Program-made: the position numbers and the translations under genes
Shown: piece after piece, positions 42,944-52,028 of the stretch
How the letters are laid out: each line of letters opens with the position of its first letter
Position numbering within the stretch: position 1 is the stretch's first letter
The notes under the pieces: generated by a model
Databases searched by the model: none
What the model was told of the DNA's origin: nothing
The model's input: only the letters and a program-made list of their open reading frames with translations
Assembly (NCBI GenBank): GCA_050944475.1
Contig: JBMNRD010000004.1
Location: forward strand, 124,001-188,000
Direction: 5' to 3'
DNA: 64,000 nt
Source: RGIG5612 sp050944475
GTDB taxonomy: Bacteria > Bacillota > Clostridia > Lachnospirales > Lachnospiraceae

Positions 42944-44284
42944 TTATGTAAATGTTCTTTCCAAACCGACGAATTTAGTATACATCGGCTGCCACGCCAG
43001 CTTGATTGTCCCCACCGGGCCGTTGCGCTGCTTGGCAATGATTATCTCCGCAACGTTTTTCTCTTCGGTATCGGGGTGATAATAATCATCCCTGTAAAGG
43101 AACATGATTACATCCGCATCCTGTTCAATGGCGCCCGACTCCCTGATATCCGACAACAAGGGTCTGTGGTCCTGGCGGCTATCGGCAGCACGGTTCAGCT
43201 GTGACAACACAACCACCGGTATATCCAACTCTCTTGCAATTCCTTTCAGCGCTCTGGAAATATCCGAAATTTCCTGCTGCCTCGATTCGACATTTTTTCC
43301 GGAACTCATAAGCTGAATATAATCGACGATAACCATTTGTATGTCATGTTCCAGCTTGTATTTACGGCATTTGGATCGCAGCTCCGTAACGGAGATGCCG
43401 GAAGTGTCATCGATGATGATTTTAGATTTACCCACTGCATCCGAACTGTCCATCAAAGACTCCCACTGGCTGTCGCTTAATTCACCCGTTCTGATAACCT
43501 GTGCATCAATATTGGAATCCATTGACAACAGACGGTGAACCAACTGCTCCTTGGACATTTCCAGACTGAAAATAGCCACACTCAGGTCCTTCTTCAATGC
43601 GGCGTATTTTGCCAGTGACAGGGCAAATGCGGTCTTTCCCATTGAAGGCCGACCGGCAATCAGTATAAAATCCGACGGCTGCAAACCGTTGGTTTTCTTG
43701 TCCAAGTCTGCAAAGCCCGTAGACACGCCGGTCAGATGTCCCTTTGTCTTGGCTGCCTCTTCTATCCTGCGAAGTACGGTCATTACAACTTCCTTGATAG
43801 GAACATGCTCTTTGCTGTTTCTTGTCTGTATCAGGTTGAAAATGCTTTTTTCGGTTTCCTCCAAAATGTCATCCAGCCCGTCATTTTGCATATAACAGTC
43901 CGCCGAAATTTTTTCGGAAGCCTTTATCAGCTTCCTCAATGTGGATTTTTCATGCACAATCCGCACATATTGTCTTATGTTAGCAGAGGTCGGCACGGCA
44001 CCGATGATTGCTTTAATAAATTCCGTGCCCGTTATCTCCTCCGGAGCACCCTTTTCCCTCAGGCGATCGCTTAAGGTAATGACGTCAACGGGCTTGTGTT
44101 CCGCCCATAGTTCAACCATGGCGGTAAACATTACTCCGTTCTGCCTTGCATAAAAATCATCCTCGGCCAGATACTCCGCCGCCACGTCAATGGCCTCCAC
44201 GTCCATCAGCATGGAACCTATTACGGACTGCTCCGCCTCTAAGCTGTGGGGCATTATCTTTTTAATGAGTACTTCATCTTCCAT
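42944..44284 (-). CDS. dnaB: Replicative DNA helicase
   Basis: The hexameric 5'-3' helicase of the replication fork (called DnaC in Bacillus). At 446 residues it has the N-terminal primase-interacting domain (LEAEQSVIGSMLMD near 15), Walker A GRPSMGKT near 208-215, the conserved FSLEMSKEQLVHR, and the C-terminal DVIMFLYRDDYY and KQRNGPVGTIKL. There is no intein. The start overlaps the rplI stop by one base (TAATG). The operon is gdpP-rplI-dnaB. Confidence 0.98.
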   Translation of the reverse strand: MEDEVLIKKIMPHSLEAEQSVIGSMLMDVEAIDVAAEYLAEDDFYARQNGVMFTAMVELWAEHKPVDVITLSDRLREKGAPEEITGTEFIKAIIGAVPTSANIRQYVRIVHEKSTLRKLIKASEKISADCYMQNDGLDDILEETEKSIFNLIQTRNSKEHVPIKEVVMTVLRRIEEAAKTKGHLTGVSTGFADLDKKTNGLQPSDFILIAGRPSMGKTAFALSLAKYAALKKDLSVAIFSLEMSKEQLVHRLLSMDSNIDAQVIRTGELSDSQWESLMDSSDAVGKSKIIIDDTSGISVTELRSKCRKYKLEHDIQMVIVDYIQLMSSGKNVESRQQEISDISRALKGIARELDIPVVVLSQLNRAADSRQDHRPLLSDIRESGAIEQDADVIMFLYRDDYYHPDTEEKNVAEIIIAKQRNGPVGTIKLAWQPMYTKFVGLERTFT

Positions 44285-44733
44285 TACTGTTCCTCAACGA
44301 CATTTATCGTCAGTTCCGCTGTGACATCCGGATGCAGGCGTGCCTTGACTATGTGTGTGCCTATTTCCTTAATCGGCTCGTCAAGAAGGATCTTTTTCTT
44401 GTCAATCTCAAGCTGCCAACTGTTTCTGTAAGCAATTGCAATCTCTTTACTGGAAATGGCTCCGAACAATTTCCCGCTTGTCCCGCTCTTAACTTCAATG
44501 GTTACCGGACAGCCGTCAATCTTTGCGGCCAGTTCCTCTGCAGCCTCCTTTGCTTCTCTGGCGCTTTTTTCTTCATTTGCTTTCTGTAGTTTCAAGGTGT
44601 TCATTGCGGCGGCATCAGCCTCCACGCCTTTCTTTTTGGGGATGAGAAAATTCCTTGCATAACCGTCACTGGCTTCGACGGTTTCACCCTTTTTCCCCAG
44701 CGATTTAATGTCTTCCAATAAAATTACTTTCAT
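44284..44733 (-). CDS. rplI: 50S ribosomal protein L9
   Basis: A ribosomal protein bridging L1 region and neighbouring subunits, 149 residues. It has the N-terminal domain (MKVILLEDIKSLGKKGETVE, then YARNFLIPKK), the long connecting helix rich in Glu, Lys and Ala (about 45-75), and the C-terminal domain. It overlaps gdpP by 4 nt and dnaB by one base. Confidence 0.98.
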   Translation of the reverse strand: MKVILLEDIKSLGKKGETVEASDGYARNFLIPKKKGVEADAAAMNTLKLQKANEEKSAREAKEAAEELAAKIDGCPVTIEVKSGTSGKLFGAISSKEIAIAYRNSWQLEIDKKKILLDEPIKEIGTHIVKARLHPDVTAELTINVVEEQ

Positions 44734-46778
44734 TGCAATATTCCCTCTTCTATCATTTTTCTGATTATGAGTTTCAGTTTTTTCTCAGCCTCCTCTATGG
44801 AACTGTTTTTAAGTTGTGCGCCGGCAACATTCATGTGCCCGCCGCCACCCATCCTTTCCATGATAAGCTGTACGTTCAGATTGCCCTTTGAGCGGGCGCT
44901 TATATGTATGTCCCCTGAAAAATCTACCATCACGAAGCTTGCCCTGATGCCGCTGATTGTCAGCAGTTCGTTTGCTACCTGAGCTGCAACGATAGTGGGG
45001 TTTTCCACACCTTCCGTGGGACTGACCGCAATCGCAAAGCCGTCCGCAAATATCTCCGCGGTCTTAATGGTCTCCGCCTTCAGCTTGAAATCCTGGAGAG
45101 TATCGCTGAACATGCCGTTCACTCGGTTGATATCCACTCCGTTCTTACGAAGATACGCCGCAGCCTCGAAAGTCTTTACTCCGGTGTTCTTGGTAAAGCC
45201 GTCCGTGTCAATCAGAATCCCCGCATAAAGAGCTTCCGCTTCAAGCTTTGTCAGCCTTATATCCCCTGCTATATATTGCAGCAGTTCGGTAACCATTTCC
45301 GAGGCCGAGGAGGCCGACGGCTCCACATACGACAAGACAACATTATCAATACGATCTCCGCTTTGGAGATGATGATCAATCATTATTATGGTTTTTGTTT
45401 TATGAATAAGGTCGGGGCACTCAAAGATCTCCGGCCTGTTAACGTCAACTATCACCAAGGCGGTATCTTCGTCAACATATTTAGCGGCGTCATTTGCCGA
45501 AACGAATGCCTCCTCACCGTAGTCCTCACTGTCAAGGAAATCCTCCAATATGGGCTGGACTGAATTGCCGAGCTCGTTAAGCACTATATATGCCTTCTTT
45601 CCAAGTTCTTTGGCGGCCCTGCTGATTCCCACCGCCGCTCCGAAACAGTCCGCATCCCCTATCTTGTGGCCCATTATTACCACCCGCTCACGGCTTGACA
45701 GAACTTCTCTAAGTGCCAGCGCGGTTACCCTTGCGCGCACTCTGGTGTTCTTCTCAACCGACTTTGTTTTTCCTCCGTAGAAATAGGTCCTCTCGCCCTC
45801 TTTGATAACCACCTGGTCGCCGCCCCGACCAAGTGCAAGCTCTAAGGCAATTCTGGAATAGTCCTGACTTTGGTGGTAACTGTCCCCCACTCCGACACCG
45901 ACGCTGATTGTAACGGGAACGTCATCATCCGAATCAATCTGCCTGATGGTATCCAGCAGGTCGAATTTGTTGCGCTGCATGAGCGCAAGATATTTGCGCT
46001 CAAACATGACGAAGTATTTATCCTTTTCGGTCTTTCTTATCAGGCCTCCGACCTGAGAGAAATAATCTGCAATTTCCTTGTCAATAAAGGCCATTAAAAG
46101 TGATGTTCGTATATTGTCAACCTGTTCAAATACCTCATCGTAATCGTCTATTGTAAGTGAACAAATAACAGCCTGTTTCTCAACTGCCTGTTGCATCATG
46201 GTTACAATTTCTGTCTCATCTATCATGTAGACCGCCAGAACATAACCGTCCTTACGGGAAAGATCCACTATTTTTTTTGAGTTCATCTGGCCGGAAAGTG
46301 ACAGCTTCGTAAAATGCAGACGGTAATTTCTACGGTCATAGACAACTGCCACATCATTCTGTCTGCCTTCAAATTCCAGGTCACTTAAACGCATTTCTTT
46401 GAAAATATCAAAAAGACTGCCTTCCTCCGGACTGCCGTCATAAATCCGTCCGAAGCGCTTGTTATACATGAATATAACGCCATTCTTGTCCGTAATGGCA
46501 TAAGGCAACGGAAAATCATTTATCATCCTGCCTTCCATGGTTTCATAATCGCGGGCAAATTCCAACAAGTGCTCTGCAAAACGCCGCTTATTTACAAGTA
46601 CGAAAATCAATGTGGCTGTTAAATGTACCAGAAAAACAACCGCCGCCAGATAGCCGAATTCCTTGTTCATCAAAAAGGCGGGGACTGCGGCCAACAGCAA
46701 AACAGCATTGGCAATAACGGGAAATATCAGAGCTCCCTTTACCATTGTACCCACTTTGATTGTTTTTGCCTTCTTCAT
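44730..46778 (-). CDS. gdpP: Cyclic-di-AMP phosphodiesterase GdpP-like
   Basis: Degrades c-di-AMP, a regulator of potassium balance and cell-wall homeostasis in Bacillota. The 682-residue protein has two N-terminal membrane segments (about 12-55), a PAS domain (about 85-150), a degenerate GGDEF domain (about 175-305), and DHH/DHHA1 catalytic domains. These show IMGHKIGDADCFG near 368, IVDVNRPE, MIDHHLQ and GGGGHMNVAGAQ near 645. In the GGDEF domain the usual signature is altered (LGRGGDQVV), as expected for this family. It heads the gdpP-rplI-dnaB operon, an order common in Bacillota. Confidence 0.96.
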   Translation of the reverse strand: MKKAKTIKVGTMVKGALIFPVIANAVLLLAAVPAFLMNKEFGYLAAVVFLVHLTATLIFVLVNKRRFAEHLLEFARDYETMEGRMINDFPLPYAITDKNGVIFMYNKRFGRIYDGSPEEGSLFDIFKEMRLSDLEFEGRQNDVAVVYDRRNYRLHFTKLSLSGQMNSKKIVDLSRKDGYVLAVYMIDETEIVTMMQQAVEKQAVICSLTIDDYDEVFEQVDNIRTSLLMAFIDKEIADYFSQVGGLIRKTEKDKYFVMFERKYLALMQRNKFDLLDTIRQIDSDDDVPVTISVGVGVGDSYHQSQDYSRIALELALGRGGDQVVIKEGERTYFYGGKTKSVEKNTRVRARVTALALREVLSSRERVVIMGHKIGDADCFGAAVGISRAAKELGKKAYIVLNELGNSVQPILEDFLDSEDYGEEAFVSANDAAKYVDEDTALVIVDVNRPEIFECPDLIHKTKTIIMIDHHLQSGDRIDNVVLSYVEPSASSASEMVTELLQYIAGDIRLTKLEAEALYAGILIDTDGFTKNTGVKTFEAAAYLRKNGVDINRVNGMFSDTLQDFKLKAETIKTAEIFADGFAIAVSPTEGVENPTIVAAQVANELLTISGIRASFVMVDFSGDIHISARSKGNLNVQLIMERMGGGGHMNVAGAQLKNSSIEEAEKKLKLIIRKMIEEGILQ

Positions 46779-46844
46779 ATACTTCTCCGTTTTCGCGTTT
46801 GCACCGGCAGTCGGCAGACGTTTTCGCTTTCCGAAAGGTATTTA

Positions 46845-46874
46845 ATTATATCAAAAATGTTGAATAAATACAAC
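46845..46874 (-). promoter_or_regulatory. Promoter of gdpP-rplI-dnaB operon
   Basis: On the minus strand TTGTAT and TATAAT are spaced by 18 bases, 66 nt upstream of the gdpP start, just after the terminator of the preceding gene. Confidence 0.65.
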
Positions 46875-46888
46875 AACCATGCAATTCA

Positions 46889-46921
46889 AAAACTGCCGCG
46901 GCAAAAGCCACGGCAGTTTTC
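46889..46921 (-). terminator. Terminator after DUF4349 gene
   Basis: On the minus strand AAAACTGCCGTGG-cttttg-CCGCGGCAGTTTTTG is a stem of more than ten pairs with a T-run. Confidence 0.88.
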
Positions 46922-46951
46922 AACCGACCTCTAATGAATTTACATAACAAT

Positions 46952-47896
46952 CTAACTGATATCCTTCTTTTCTCTGCGCTGCCTCTTTCTTTTCCTCGCT
47001 ATCTTAATCGGTATGAATATCGCACAAAATACCACTGCGCAAATAGCCAAAATCGGCAACGCGGCAATTGCTACAACAATAGCATCCTCAAAGAACCGGC
47101 CCAGCCCCTTAATAACCACATTGAATGCCCTTGAAATCCTGTCTCCGAGGCTGTCCCTCGATATGGCCACCTCGGTATATTCCACGACTTCATTAAGGTT
47201 GACTCTGACGGTGCACAGCTCAATCAGGTCATCCATGTAACGCTTGTTTCCCTTTAGAGCGTCAATCATGTAAAGAACTTCTGTCATCTCGCTTTCAATT
47301 GTAATAACATCCGACATTTCCGTGGCCTTGTCAAGGTAGTCCATCAACTTATCGTAATGCTTCTCATAAAGATCGATCCGGGCTTCATTGTCGTAATACT
47401 CGGTTGTAACATCGTCGGTACTGCGATTTTTCTTGGTAATGGATCCCACGCCCTCAAGACTGTCGAGGAAATTTTCATACGTATCTATGGGAATCCTGAA
47501 CTCCAGTGACGAGCTCCTGCCCGAATCTCCATATACCGCGGGCTTTGTCCCCCATGTTTCCTCGGATGGAACAAATCCTCCCGCTTTTTCCACGGCGGCT
47601 ATTATTGTATTGTAATCCTCTTCAAAATTCTTGGTTTCGATGGTATATCCGGAGGTATAAATAAGCTTACGGTCATTGTTCACATAAGCGGCCTCATCGA
47701 GTCCTCCGATGGAAGCGGATTCGTTTGAAGATTCCGAATCAACAATCTCCGGCATATCAAAATCTTCTTTTGCATATCCCGCATCTCCATTGTAGTATGC
47801 ATCTTTTCTCGCTTCTCCGCCGCAACCAATAGAAAATACGGAACACATGCCAAGGATAATTGTTATTACCAAAAGCAAAGAAAGTTTATGTTTCAT
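46952..47896 (-). CDS. DUF4349 domain lipoprotein
   Basis: A 314-residue envelope protein from the ATG at 47896 (AGGAAA upstream). The signal peptide has a lipobox-like SIGC near 21-24 and a Gly/Asp-rich spacer. The DUF4349 domain (about 75-255, starting RKLIYTSGYTIETKNFEED) includes a coiled-coil stretch (YDNEARIDLYEKHYDKLMDY). A C-terminal membrane segment (about 270-298) precedes a Lys/Arg tail. Function of the family is not established. It is monocistronic. Confidence 0.85.
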   Translation of the reverse strand: MKHKLSLLLVITIILGMCSVFSIGCGGEARKDAYYNGDAGYAKEDFDMPEIVDSESSNESASIGGLDEAAYVNNDRKLIYTSGYTIETKNFEEDYNTIIAAVEKAGGFVPSEETWGTKPAVYGDSGRSSSLEFRIPIDTYENFLDSLEGVGSITKKNRSTDDVTTEYYDNEARIDLYEKHYDKLMDYLDKATEMSDVITIESEMTEVLYMIDALKGNKRYMDDLIELCTVRVNLNEVVEYTEVAISRDSLGDRISRAFNVVIKGLGRFFEDAIVVAIAALPILAICAVVFCAIFIPIKIARKRKRQRREKKDIS

Positions 47897-48045
47897 AATG
47901 TTTTTCCTTTCTAACAAACAATCTTGTTAATAAAATAGCATTCCCCTTGTAATCATAATAATAACGCCTGCAGGAAATCTCGCAGAAATTATATCAAAGC
48001 CCGCGGGAAATGTAAATATTTAGAATGTGACTATCATATAAGAAA

Positions 48046-48073
48046 ACGGTGCAGCCTTTACAGGCTGCACCGT
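48046..48073 (-). terminator. Terminator of rpsF-ssb-rpsR operon
   Basis: On the minus strand ACGGTGCAGCC-tgtaaa-GGCTGCACCGT is an 11-pair stem followed by TTTCTT. Confidence 0.92.
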
Positions 48074-48134
48074 CGCTTACATATGACTATCCGCCACCGG
48101 CGTGGTTGACTTAAAATAAATTCAACTACCTGAA

Positions 48135-48398
48135 TTAATCAACAGAATATGGTAACAAAGCAATATGCCTGGCTCTCTTAACAGCTGTCGTGACAGCTCT
48201 CTGATGCTTAGCACAGGTGCCTGTGATTCTTCTCGGAAGTATTTTTCCTCTCTCTGAAATGTACTTCTTGAGAGTATTTACATCCTTGTAGTCAGCAGGC
48301 GGAACGTTCTCACCACAGAAAGCACAGGTTTTCCTTTTTCTGCGAACAGTAGTTCTTCTTCTCGGAGCTTCGCTCCTGTCTGTTTTGTTATATGCCAT
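48135..48398 (-). CDS. rpsR: 30S ribosomal protein S18
   Basis: A small ribosomal subunit protein that binds next to S6. It has 87 residues, with the core CAFCGENVPPADYKDVNTLK and RITGTCAKHQRAVTTAVKRA intact. Three cysteines (two in the CxxC and one in TGTCAKHQ) mark it as the possible zinc-binding C+ form; whether metal is bound is inference. Last gene of rpsF-ssb-rpsR. Confidence 0.98.
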   Translation of the reverse strand: MAYNKTDRSEAPRRRTTVRRKRKTCAFCGENVPPADYKDVNTLKKYISERGKILPRRITGTCAKHQRAVTTAVKRARHIALLPYSVD

Positions 48399-48424
48399 TA
48401 TTATGACCTCCCTTTACATACGGT

Positions 48425-48877
48425 TTAATTGAATGGCAAACCCTCGTCTTCCAATCCGTCCGGAATGCTCATGAAGCCTTCAAGAACTGCCTCTGTGGGA
48501 ACAGGCGCCCCTTGTGCAGGCTGTGATTGCGCCTGCCCTGCCGTACCGCTGCTTGCAGCCTTGCTCTCGGCAAATTCCACATTCTCAATGACTACATCGG
48601 TAGTATAAACCTTTTGTCCGTCCTTGTTTGTGTAACTGCCCGTCTGAATTCTGCCCTCGGTACAAATCTTGGTGCCCTGTTTAATGTACTTTTCAAAAAA
48701 CTCTGCTGTCTTTCCAAAAGCTACACAACTGATAAAATCCGCACTCTGGTCTCCATCGCGCTTGAATCTTCTGTCTACCGCAAGTGTAAATCTGGCAACC
48801 GCTATGGATGATTCGCCCTGTGAATATCTTATATCGGGATCTCTTGTGAGGCGTCCCATTAGTATAACCCTATTCAT
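48425..48877 (-). CDS. ssb: Single-stranded DNA-binding protein
   Basis: A tetrameric ssDNA-binding protein of replication and repair, 150 residues. The OB-fold (about 1-108) opens MNRVILMGRLTRDPDIRYSQ. A Gln/Ala/Pro-rich linker and an acidic tip ending DEGLPFN follow, the tip being the protein-docking tail. It lies between rpsF and rpsR, the standard arrangement. Confidence 0.98.
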   Translation of the reverse strand: MNRVILMGRLTRDPDIRYSQGESSIAVARFTLAVDRRFKRDGDQSADFISCVAFGKTAEFFEKYIKQGTKICTEGRIQTGSYTNKDGQKVYTTDVVIENVEFAESKAASSGTAGQAQSQPAQGAPVPTEAVLEGFMSIPDGLEDEGLPFN

Positions 48878-48921
48878 AAGTAACTCCTTTTCTGCGAGTG
48901 TTTAGTGCCATTTGCCGCTTA

Positions 48922-49215
48922 TTACTCTTCGTCTTTTCTGACAACCAGAAATCTGATAACTCCGTCCAAAATTCTCAGCTCACGCTCGAGATCGTTAGGA
49001 CATTCAGAATTCTCCGACTCAAAATGTACAAAGTAGTAGTAGGCTTCGCTCATTTTCTGAATCTCGTAGGCCAGCTTCTTAAGGCCCCAGTCATCGACAT
49101 TTGTAACGGTTCCCTGATACCTTTCAATAAAACCTTTGACTTTTTCGATAACTGCCACGCGATCTTCTTCTTCGAGCTTAGCACTGACAACAACTGCTGT
49201 TTCATATTTGCTCAT
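48922..49215 (-). CDS. rpsF: 30S ribosomal protein S6
   Basis: 97 residues from the ATG at 49215 (MSKYETAVVVSAKLEEED), which follows GGAGGTG; the frame is open further upstream without a start signal. It shows the ferredoxin-like fold with KVKGFIERYQGTVTNVDDWG. It heads the rpsF-ssb-rpsR operon. In other bacteria the S6:S18 complex represses this operon through a leader structure; I could not recognise that motif with certainty in the 100 nt upstream. Confidence 0.98.
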   Translation of the reverse strand: MSKYETAVVVSAKLEEEDRVAVIEKVKGFIERYQGTVTNVDDWGLKKLAYEIQKMSEAYYYFVHFESENSECPNDLERELRILDGVIRFLVVRKDEE

Positions 49216-49320
49216 GTCTCGCACCTCCTTTTGGTCTCTGGCCCCCCAACAAGTGGAGAGCAAGGAATATTATCACGGAAGAATATGGTAACATGCGTTT
49301 TGCCAATTTGCAAGAACGAA

Positions 49321-50517
49321 TTATTGCCTTATCGTATCTATCAGTTTAACAAAATCATCATGCCCCCAGATCTGCGGCACGGGATAAAGAGGATTGGCCT
49401 CCTTCATTGCCCAGGCAATGATCTGCTCGATATCCTCGTCCTTAATAACATCGGTTCCCACGGGGATATCCATCTGCTTTTTCAGATCTTCGATCCAGGC
49501 AATGAATTTCTCCGCCTTTTCACGGCTGTCCTTGCCTTCCATTCCGCATTCCTGCGCAAGCTCCGCAAGCCTGTCATAAACGGAAGCTCCGAACTGGCGC
49601 ATTACGTGCGGCAGAATAATTGCCATGGCAAGACCGTGAGGAACTCCGTACAGGCCGCTGAGCGTATGCCCGACTGCATGAACGTAGCCCACGCAGCCTC
49701 TGGTAAATGCCCTGCCCGCACAAAAAGCCGCTATTTGCATGTTCTGTCTGGCATCCGGATTTTTTCCGTCTCTGTAAACCACTAAAAGATTTTCATGTAT
49801 CAGCCTGACTGCCTTCTTTGCCAGCCTGTTCTCCAGTTTTGTGTTGTATGTACGGTTGGTATAGGCCTCTACTGCATGGCTCAAGGCATCAAGACCCGTT
49901 GTGGCGGTAATGAACGGAGGCAGACCTACGGTCAACTCCGGATCCATAACCGCATATTTGGGCAGGATTGAAGGATCGTTTATCGACGCTTTACGGTGAG
50001 TTGCGCTGTCCGTAATAACCGTGGCGACGGTTGTCTCCGAGCCGGTTCCGGCGGTTGTGGGAACCGCAAAGAGTAGAGGGATTTTCTTATGCACCTTCAA
50101 CAATCCCTGCAATTGGACAATGCTTTTCTTCGGGTGTGCAACCTTGGCTCCGATTGCCTTGGCACAGTCTATCGGGGAGCCTCCACCGATGGCAACGATT
50201 GCCTGACAACCCTCTTTTTTATAAAGAGCAAAACCTGCCTCAACATTGTCGCTAGTGGGATTTGGCGATACGTCGGAATAAAGCGCGTACGGGAAACCTG
50301 CCTCATCAAGGGCGTCCAGCAGGCCGTTTGGCAGGCCTATCTTCATAAGGCCGTTATCGGTTACAATCAATACCTTTCCGGCACCCTTTTCCTTAAGCAT
50401 GGCCGGAAGTTTTTTGATTGACCCCGGTCCATCAATATACTCGGGCATTCTGTATCCCATAAAATAATTTCCGACCTTCAGCACGGCCTGGAAAATTCTG
50501 CAATATATTTTTGACAT
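49321..50517 (-). CDS. Iron-containing alcohol dehydrogenase
   Basis: A 398-residue group III NAD(P)-dependent dehydrogenase, probably fermentative. It has the nucleotide-binding AIVAIGGGSPIDCAKAIG near 107-124, and the metal-ligand signature TTGLDALSHAVEAYTN near 214-229 and GYVHAVGHTLSGLYGVPHG near 280-298, with Asp and three His ligands. AAGGAG precedes the ATG. The precise alcohol or aldehyde substrate cannot be told (1,3-propanediol, butanol or lactaldehyde types are all similar). A small hairpin lies upstream. Confidence 0.93.
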   Translation of the reverse strand: MSKIYCRIFQAVLKVGNYFMGYRMPEYIDGPGSIKKLPAMLKEKGAGKVLIVTDNGLMKIGLPNGLLDALDEAGFPYALYSDVSPNPTSDNVEAGFALYKKEGCQAIVAIGGGSPIDCAKAIGAKVAHPKKSIVQLQGLLKVHKKIPLLFAVPTTAGTGSETTVATVITDSATHRKASINDPSILPKYAVMDPELTVGLPPFITATTGLDALSHAVEAYTNRTYNTKLENRLAKKAVRLIHENLLVVYRDGKNPDARQNMQIAAFCAGRAFTRGCVGYVHAVGHTLSGLYGVPHGLAMAIILPHVMRQFGASVYDRLAELAQECGMEGKDSREKAEKFIAWIEDLKKQMDIPVGTDVIKDEDIEQIIAWAMKEANPLYPVPQIWGHDDFVKLIDTIRQ

Positions 50518-50536
50518 AAGCTTTGCTCCTTCCGTT

Positions 50537-50558
50537 TTTGAGGCTCATGGTCCTCAAA
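50537..50558 (-). promoter_or_regulatory. Leader hairpin of alcohol dehydrogenase gene
   Basis: TTTGAGG and CCTCAAA form a seven-pair stem with an eight-base loop, ending about 10 nt upstream of the AAGGAG ribosome binding site. It is too weak to be a terminator and lacks a T-run; it may modulate translation. Confidence 0.35.
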
Positions 50559-50859
50559 TTAAATTTCGATTGCGTTCTTCGGGCACTTCAGCGCTCGTTC
50601 TTTTTTAATTTTTCTATTTCTTTTATATAAAATCCGTGTGGATTTGTCCATTGAAAAAAATTTTATTTGCCGAAAGACCTGATTTTCCCAAGGCAAGAGC
50701 ATAAAAACACAAAAACAATCTAAGCATAATAACCGCCGGTGTGATAACTGTCTGATAAGCTGCTGCAGAATATAAGTTAAACGGCCGAATATGACTAAGG
50801 ACGTAATACGTATTGCGCTCCTTTTTTATGCGCCTTTTTCACAAAGATTTTTTTGGATA
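50559..50859. other. Intergenic region, no gene seen
   Basis: About 300 nt of AT-rich sequence between the divergent alcohol dehydrogenase and the tad operon. I see no open reading frame with a ribosome binding site, no tRNA and no clear repeat. The tad promoter lies at its right end. Confidence 0.6.
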
Positions 50860-50888
50860 TTGACTTGCCGGCGGATGCATTTTAAAAT
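50860..50888 (+). promoter_or_regulatory. Promoter of the tad pilus operon
   Basis: TTGACT and TAAAAT are spaced by exactly 17 bases, 75 nt upstream of the first tad start codon. Confidence 0.65.
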
Positions 50889-50963
50889 GTGTTCATCATC
50901 TGATTTCTCAGGATGTCACCGTTTCATATCGAGGCGGAATTTCACAAAAAAGAGGACACAGCC

Positions 50964-52028
50964 TTGTCAAAAAGTATTTTGGCTATCTATGATAGCCCGG
51001 ATTACGTCAACCGCTTTCTGATGTTTTTAAGAACTCATAAAAGTCTTCCGTTTGAACCAATCGGCTTTACGAGTCTGCATGCACTGCAAGAATACTTGGC
51101 AGTCAGTGTGGTTAATATATTGCTGCTTTCCCGGGATATTATTACAAAAGATACATCGGCAGTCATTACGAACAAGACAGGAAGGGAGGAACTGCAATCC
51201 GGTGTTATTGAAAATATCCGGAATGCAAATGAAATCGTGTTCCTGGGAGAGCAGCAGCTGCTGGAGGGAGAAATAAAATTTCTCAACAAATACCGCTCCA
51301 TGAGGCATGTGCTTAAGGACCTGATAAGTCTTTGCCGCGCCCGGGGATATGAAGAAGTATCCCCGCAGGCTGCTGAAATATACGGCATTTATGCCCTTGA
51401 CCCCGTCCGGGACAGAGCCTCATTTGCCCTGAACATTGCCGGCTCCCTTTCTTCTGCGGGACCGGTTTTGTATATCAATCTTGACCGCTTTGCGGGGTTG
51501 GATGAGCGCTTCCTTCTTACACCTTCGGACGGCATTTCGGAATTGATTTTTTATTTCAAAACAAATCCGGAACTTTTCCGACGGCACGCCTCCTCCATAG
51601 CGGGAAGCGACGGCAGCGTCGACATACTGATTGCCCCCGATTTCCCGGAGGATCTGGATGAGATTACGTCCCTGGAAACGGAGGACTTCTTTTCGCAGCT
51701 TGCCGCCTACGGCGGATATTCTGCCATTGTTATTGACCTCACCGATTCCGTAAAAGACTTGATTAAAATTTTTGAGCTGTGCAAAAGCATTTACATATAC
51801 AGCGAAGCTCTTTTTGCCGGACAGACTTCCGACGAGTCGGCCGCCTTTCTCATTTCCGCCTTCAGAGCAAATGCCTTCAGGAAAATGCTTCGGCGGCATA
51901 ATATGGACAGACTCGAAGAAAAAATGCTCCCTGCAGCCATCACGGGAAGAACTTCCGCTTCGGGACCTGAAAGTCCTGCCGGCAGACAGTCAAGACGTAA
52001 AACAGGAGGCAGTTATAGAGATGATTGA
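50964..52028 (+). CDS. tadZ: TadZ/CpaE-like pilus localisation protein
   Basis: First gene of the pilus operon; the family places the Tad machine in the cell. The start is a TTG at 50964 (SKSILAIYDSPDYVNRFLMF) with GAGGA upstream, giving 354 residues; a longer frame to 50913 lacks a ribosome binding site. Residues 1-110 resemble a receiver-like domain. From about 140 is a ParA/MinD-like fold (IYALDPVRDRASFALNIAGS) in which the Walker A Gly-Lys-Thr is absent. Conserved Asp (VIDLTDS) remains. Loss of Walker A is common in TadZ. The last 45 residues are Arg/Ser-rich and overlap cpaF by 8 nt. Confidence 0.82.
   Translation: MSKSILAIYDSPDYVNRFLMFLRTHKSLPFEPIGFTSLHALQEYLAVSVVNILLLSRDIITKDTSAVITNKTGREELQSGVIENIRNANEIVFLGEQQLLEGEIKFLNKYRSMRHVLKDLISLCRARGYEEVSPQAAEIYGIYALDPVRDRASFALNIAGSLSSAGPVLYINLDRFAGLDERFLLTPSDGISELIFYFKTNPELFRRHASSIAGSDGSVDILIAPDFPEDLDEITSLETEDFFSQLAAYGGYSAIVIDLTDSVKDLIKIFELCKSIYIYSEALFAGQTSDESAAFLISAFRANAFRKMLRRHNMDRLEEKMLPAAITGRTSASGPESPAGRQSRRKTGGSYRDD

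Noticed and set aside
49216..49320. S6:S18 autoregulatory leader upstream of rpsF
   Set aside because: Expected from other bacteria, but the conserved bulged motif could not be identified with confidence by eye.
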